This document shows positions 60,501 through 64,000 of a stretch of DNA of 64,000 nt, one piece after another. The notes below the pieces were generated by a model that searched no databases, was not told the origin of the DNA, and worked only from the letters and a program-made list of their open reading frames with translations. A program made the translations under genes and the position numbers. Positions within the stretch are counted from its first letter, which is position 1. Every line of letters starts with the position of its first letter. Source of the DNA: Cliona cf. orientalis (lineage: Eukaryota; Porifera; Demospongiae; Clionaida; Clionaidae); the NCBI GenBank assembly GCA_963930775.1, contig OZ005705.1, positions 1,550,001 to 1,614,000 on the forward strand, in the 5' to 3' direction.

Positions 60501-63500
60501 TTCCTATAGTAGGGGTACTCTCAGAGCAAACATAAAAAATATGGACTTATATGTACATGCAAAACACAAGTACCAAAGATAGGGAAATTCAGGTGGCTTA
60601 CGGCTATACAGGTGGGTGACCTATATAGTATAAATTTATGTACCATACATGTACATGGCTGTGTACCCAACAGAGACCTGAACGACAGAAGCTACATGTA
60701 GCTGCACAGAGGAACAAGTTGCCTTATTTAGCATGAGAAAGCTTATGAACTTCACCCACTGAGGGGATAAGATCATATATACACAAGTGGGAGTAAGAGC
60801 TGGCTGGGATGGGAGCTACATGTACACGTACTGACACATACCCTCCACCTTAACACCTGGATCAAGGCAGTTTACACAATGGAATAATTGGGCAATCTTT
60901 TTATCACCTTCTTCAAGGTTCAACTGAACAGGACTGATTACTAACAACAGTCTCCCATTTGCACAAACTACTAAAGGGAGGAAAAAGTGTGACGCGGAGT
61001 TACTAGATACGGTTAAAGAAAATGAAACGACCGATCGATAAAGGCTCTGAAGGGAAACATTAGGCCAGTGTTTGGCTACTCAAGCATCGCAGCTGTTGTT
61101 TGTTATGGTACTGTTGAAAAATAGTGCTCTTTCTGGAGTAAAAGCCGTTGCAGACACATACATGTACACACACACACACACACACTCTATCAAGTAAATC
61201 GCAAAAGCTAATCGCTCACACTGAGATTACAACACACTCCTTAAATTATGTACACGAATGTTAGATATTTTAATACATGGACAAGGTATACATGTAGTAA
61301 TAATAATAGAGTTTTAATCAAGTGATATTATGTATGTACGAAAATTATCCCATGCAGTGCATCTATACAGTATCAGCTGCTGTAAGAGGAACTTTCAGAG
61401 TCATTAGGTAAAAAAAAAACAATGAAACTTGTAGTGTTTAAACACAAATCCCAAGCCAAAAAATTGGCTAATAAAAATTATTCATGTGCATTATAATCCT
61501 ACATACGTATCTATCAGTAGAAGAGTTAGTTTTTACCTTGCATCTGAGCGCTGAATGTGCCTCGTATCGGGTAGAAAGCTGTCACGTTGATATCTGCCTG
61601 TTGTTTTATGCCAAACATGAACAACCTGCAGGTGAACGTCAACAAGATCGAATAGAATCAATAACAATAACAATTGGAATGTCACATTCAAAGTTATGCA
61701 GTGAGCAATGGATAAGGATGGAGAATGCAGTGGTTAGCTTGGCTTAATTGGCGGAGATTAATTTGATTAACCATCGCATAATTTGTTAATCCACAAGGTA
61801 GTATATATATTTATTAGCTTTTAATTGTGGGTACAGTGGAATTTTTCTTCCCCTCCCCCTCTCCCCCCCCCCTCCACAATGGTCGCCTCTTCCCTCCCTC
61901 CCTTTCAGCATACCTAGCCTACACATGTAAATCAATGTCAAGTCTACCAGCTACAAGTACATGTAACTACCACTCTGTGTTGCTTCTACTATTCATCCAT
62001 ATGGTCACAATATCTCGAGTGCTATATACCAATAAAAAAATACTGCCCATTACAGAGAGTATGTTGTAAATACACATGGCTCGAGAGCAGTGGTTTCAGT
62101 GGGTGTACTGCGCGTAATTCAATCTACCACACCGACCCAATACAAACACTAGCAGCCCATCAGTATCAACATTCCTTTCTAGTGCTCATGTATTACTGTT
62201 GGACACACAGTGACATGTATCTATATACATGCATAGTACATAATTTTTTGTGCATAGTAAAGTTGAGTACATAAATGGAATGTGGGTTGCATTGTTTTGA
62301 TGATATTCTGGTAACAAGAATAAAGAGAGTCGTTTGGAAATTGTAAAACTTACGCATGCTCTTCGGTTCCCTCGTGTCTAACCACAGCAAAGAGCCGGTG
62401 CTCTGGAGAAGGCAGACCAAGAAGAAAGCCTTGGACAACCTGTGGTGAGGAGGGGGGAGAGAGAGAGAGGAGAGAGAGAGGAGAGAGGGAGAGGGAGAGG
62501 GAGAGAGAGAGCGGGAGGGAGGGAGAATCAGAGTCAGTCACATATGGCATGCAGCTGTCATGAGTTTTGACTTACGAAATGTATGCAGGAACAAAAAACT
62601 AAACATTCTCAGGAAACACCATCATTTCTTAAAGAATGTGGCTGATGATCTTGGTTTAATACGGCCAAATATATACACATGTACATGCACACACACCATA
62701 CACACATGCATACCCACACACACTCACAACCCTAGCACATGCACAGGGACATAATGAGCTGATAGCTACAGCAAATGAAAGCGAATAATAATATTATCAA
62801 TGAACGGCTGTGCTTGCTAACACTACAAGGGATAAACACATACATGTGTAGTATAAGCCATGTGACGGTGTCCGCAAACCTTCAAAATACACTCTCACCA
62901 CTAGATCGAAGGAACTAACCTAATAGCAACACACCTGGACTACCAAACATACAGATCCCCCACACATTACTGCTTACGTAGGCATAAAGAGAAATACGGT
63001 CGACTAGCTTGGCTACAAAATTATGTCTATACATGTAGGTTTACATATAATATATAGATGTAATGGGCATCAAGAATTAGCACTTGTATATAATATTATA
63101 CCCTTCCTCCCCACCACCATGCTCCTGGGGACTTGCCAGCTTACATGTAACTGGTAGTCTAAGAGCATCACACTGACACTGGAGATGTCGAGTGTGTGCA
63201 TTCAATTCCCACTCAAGACCTTGAAAGATATCTCGAGTCTTTGTAAACAATAAACAAGTGCTACCACCTACATGTACGAACTTTTCATACTCTTTGCAAG
63301 CCAGTCCCTCATATCTGAAGCACAGGTGGTTTGCCACTGAGACTATCAATGTTGAGGGTCCCGAGTGAGGAGGTATTAAACCGTCCTATATAGCGGCCCT
63401 TGCAACTCAGGAAAGGGGTTAATGAATAGGGGTATTGAGGACTCACCATTACACACGTGTCTGCAGGTCGCAGTAGTTGCTGGATGATACCGGACTGATC

Positions 63501-63963
63501 CATGCTATCAGAAGCAGCTGTAAGTGCAAGAGAACAATGGCTAGCTAGTACAAAACAAACATACATTAAAGCCAATAAGAGCACCATAGGTGTGTACTCT
63601 ACACTGAGCATTCCATTGTCACCTAATTTAACATCAACTACTGTATATTAAATGGGTCACACCACCACCAGATTCGCTCAAGACGTTTTACTGAGAGAAA
63701 TTAGGCTTCATACACAGCTGACTGAGCAGATACTGGCTTGAATTAGGGACTCAGTAGCTACGTTGCTAGGCACTCTGTGTATTTCTACGCAGCTGACCTT
63801 CAATGTAAAAGACAGGCTTAGTTCGCCTGGGTCTCGGCCTTGAGATCCCCGACAACATCTGTGCCGCCGCCACGAAGCTTAACTCACTCTCTACAATCCT
63901 TCTAGTAGTCAGTAGCTTAGTATACTTGAGCTCGCTATCACTCACTTGAATAGTTTTGACCAT
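51537..63963 (-). CDS. OCRL/INPP5B-type inositol polyphosphate 5-phosphatase (PH, 5-phosphatase, ASH, RhoGAP-like)
   Basis: Exons: 63963-63798 (tentative), 63517-63447, 62439-62354, 61626-61537, 60970-60842, 60390-60262, 59872-59642, 59196-58659, 58371-57865, 57241-57116, 56360-56246, 55910-55794, 55314-55207, 55129-55059, 54956-54726, 54268-54133, 53929-53819, 53728-53563, 53269-53034, 52894-52751, 52406-52197, 51948-51837, 51682-51537. The N-terminal PH domain begins [11 protein letters not shown], as in INPP5B. A long disordered linker has a clathrin-box-like LIDLG and two NPF motifs. Catalytic signatures: [54 protein letters not shown] and [10 protein letters not shown]. Then an ASH domain ([20 protein letters not shown]) and a RhoGAP-like domain starting [14 protein letters not shown]. 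By family it hydrolyses PI(4,5)P2 and related lipids on endosomes, Golgi and clathrin-coated membranes. Start Met is either 63503 or, if the tentative 5' exon is real, 63963 or beyond the window. Confidence 0.9.
54477..54688. mobile_element. MITE (212 bp) with about 25-bp terminal inverted repeats in an OCRL/INPP5B intron
   Basis: TACCGTATTTCTTCTAAAAA at the left and its inverse TTTTTAGAAGAAATACGGTA at the right; a TA at each edge is compatible with a Tc1/mariner-type target site. No ORF. Confidence 0.82.
56890..57020. repeat. Possible terminal fragment of a DNA-transposon-like repeat
   Basis: CAGTAGAACCTCATAATAACG, then AAATAAGGACGTCTCCTTTAA; a related AAATGAGGACACCTCCTTTAA block occurs near 24522-24545. 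Known MITE families often start CAGTRGAACCTC. Ends not resolved. Confidence 0.4.
59878..60065 (-). repeat. Long CT-rich tract directly upstream of an OCRL/INPP5B splice acceptor
   Basis: About 180 nt of (GA)n/(GGA)n on the + strand, i.e. almost pure pyrimidine on the gene strand, ending a few bases before the acceptor of the exon starting at 59872. Confidence 0.85.
62451..62525 (-). repeat. CT-rich tract upstream of the OCRL/INPP5B PH-domain exon
   Basis: GA-rich on the + strand, pyrimidine on the gene strand, just upstream of the acceptor of exon 62439-62354. Confidence 0.8.
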
Positions 63964-64000
63964 TCCACATCCAGAGTGCACACCCTTTTTCCTGTCCTGT

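Overview
This is a eukaryotic (animal) genomic window. All genes are split by introns with GT..AG borders, many of them only 50-100 nt long. Genes are closely packed, often head-to-head or tail-to-tail, and the spacers and larger introns are full of small inverted-repeat elements. The gene content (a HELZ2-type helicase/RNase, ZU5 and Death domains, GH25 lysozymes, an OCRL/INPP5B phosphatase, RABL3, a CCDC57-like protein, a TMEM35-like protein and a katanin p60 relic) fits an early-branching metazoan. A demosponge is my best guess, but that is an inference.

Left part (1-20208). A giant helicase locus on the + strand. It starts outside the window with a UPF1-like helicase module and a Ser-rich tail (1-3907). 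A 50-nt phase-0 intron then leads into a HELZ2-like protein (helicase, RNB ribonuclease, second helicase; 3958-17075), and a phase-compatible intron leads on to ZU5, UPA-like and Death domains (18643-20208). The exons in the window sum to exactly 960 + 2848 codons with all splice phases consistent, so one protein of at least 3808 residues is plausible. One intron (11352-16514) holds a CR1/Jockey-like LINE with an intact RT ORF and several MITE-like elements.

Middle (20209-39534). Repeats and a broken katanin p60 copy (21343-26325) come first. A second HELZ2-like gene (26647-39534) follows, with a CCCH zinc-finger exon, helicase, RNB and helicase, and no ZU5-Death part. It stops exactly where its paralogue has a splice donor. 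Its large first intron holds paired MITEs and a broken Ulp1-like protease relic.

Right part (39693-63963). Four tandem GH25 lysozyme-like genes on the minus strand share one five-exon structure; two of them have lost catalytic acid residues. A TMEM35-like membrane protein (+), RABL3 GTPase (-), a CCDC57-like coiled-coil protein (+) and an OCRL/INPP5B inositol 5-phosphatase (-) follow. GH25-4/TMEM35-like and RABL3/CCDC57-like are divergent pairs whose start codons lie only about 100-135 bp apart.

The helicase/RNase genes (RNA-sensing or antiviral in vertebrates), the Death-domain fusion and the lysozyme array together look like an innate-immunity neighbourhood. This is inferred from family knowledge and not demonstrated. 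Exon borders were read by eye from splice signals, phase and paralogue comparison, and no expression data were available.
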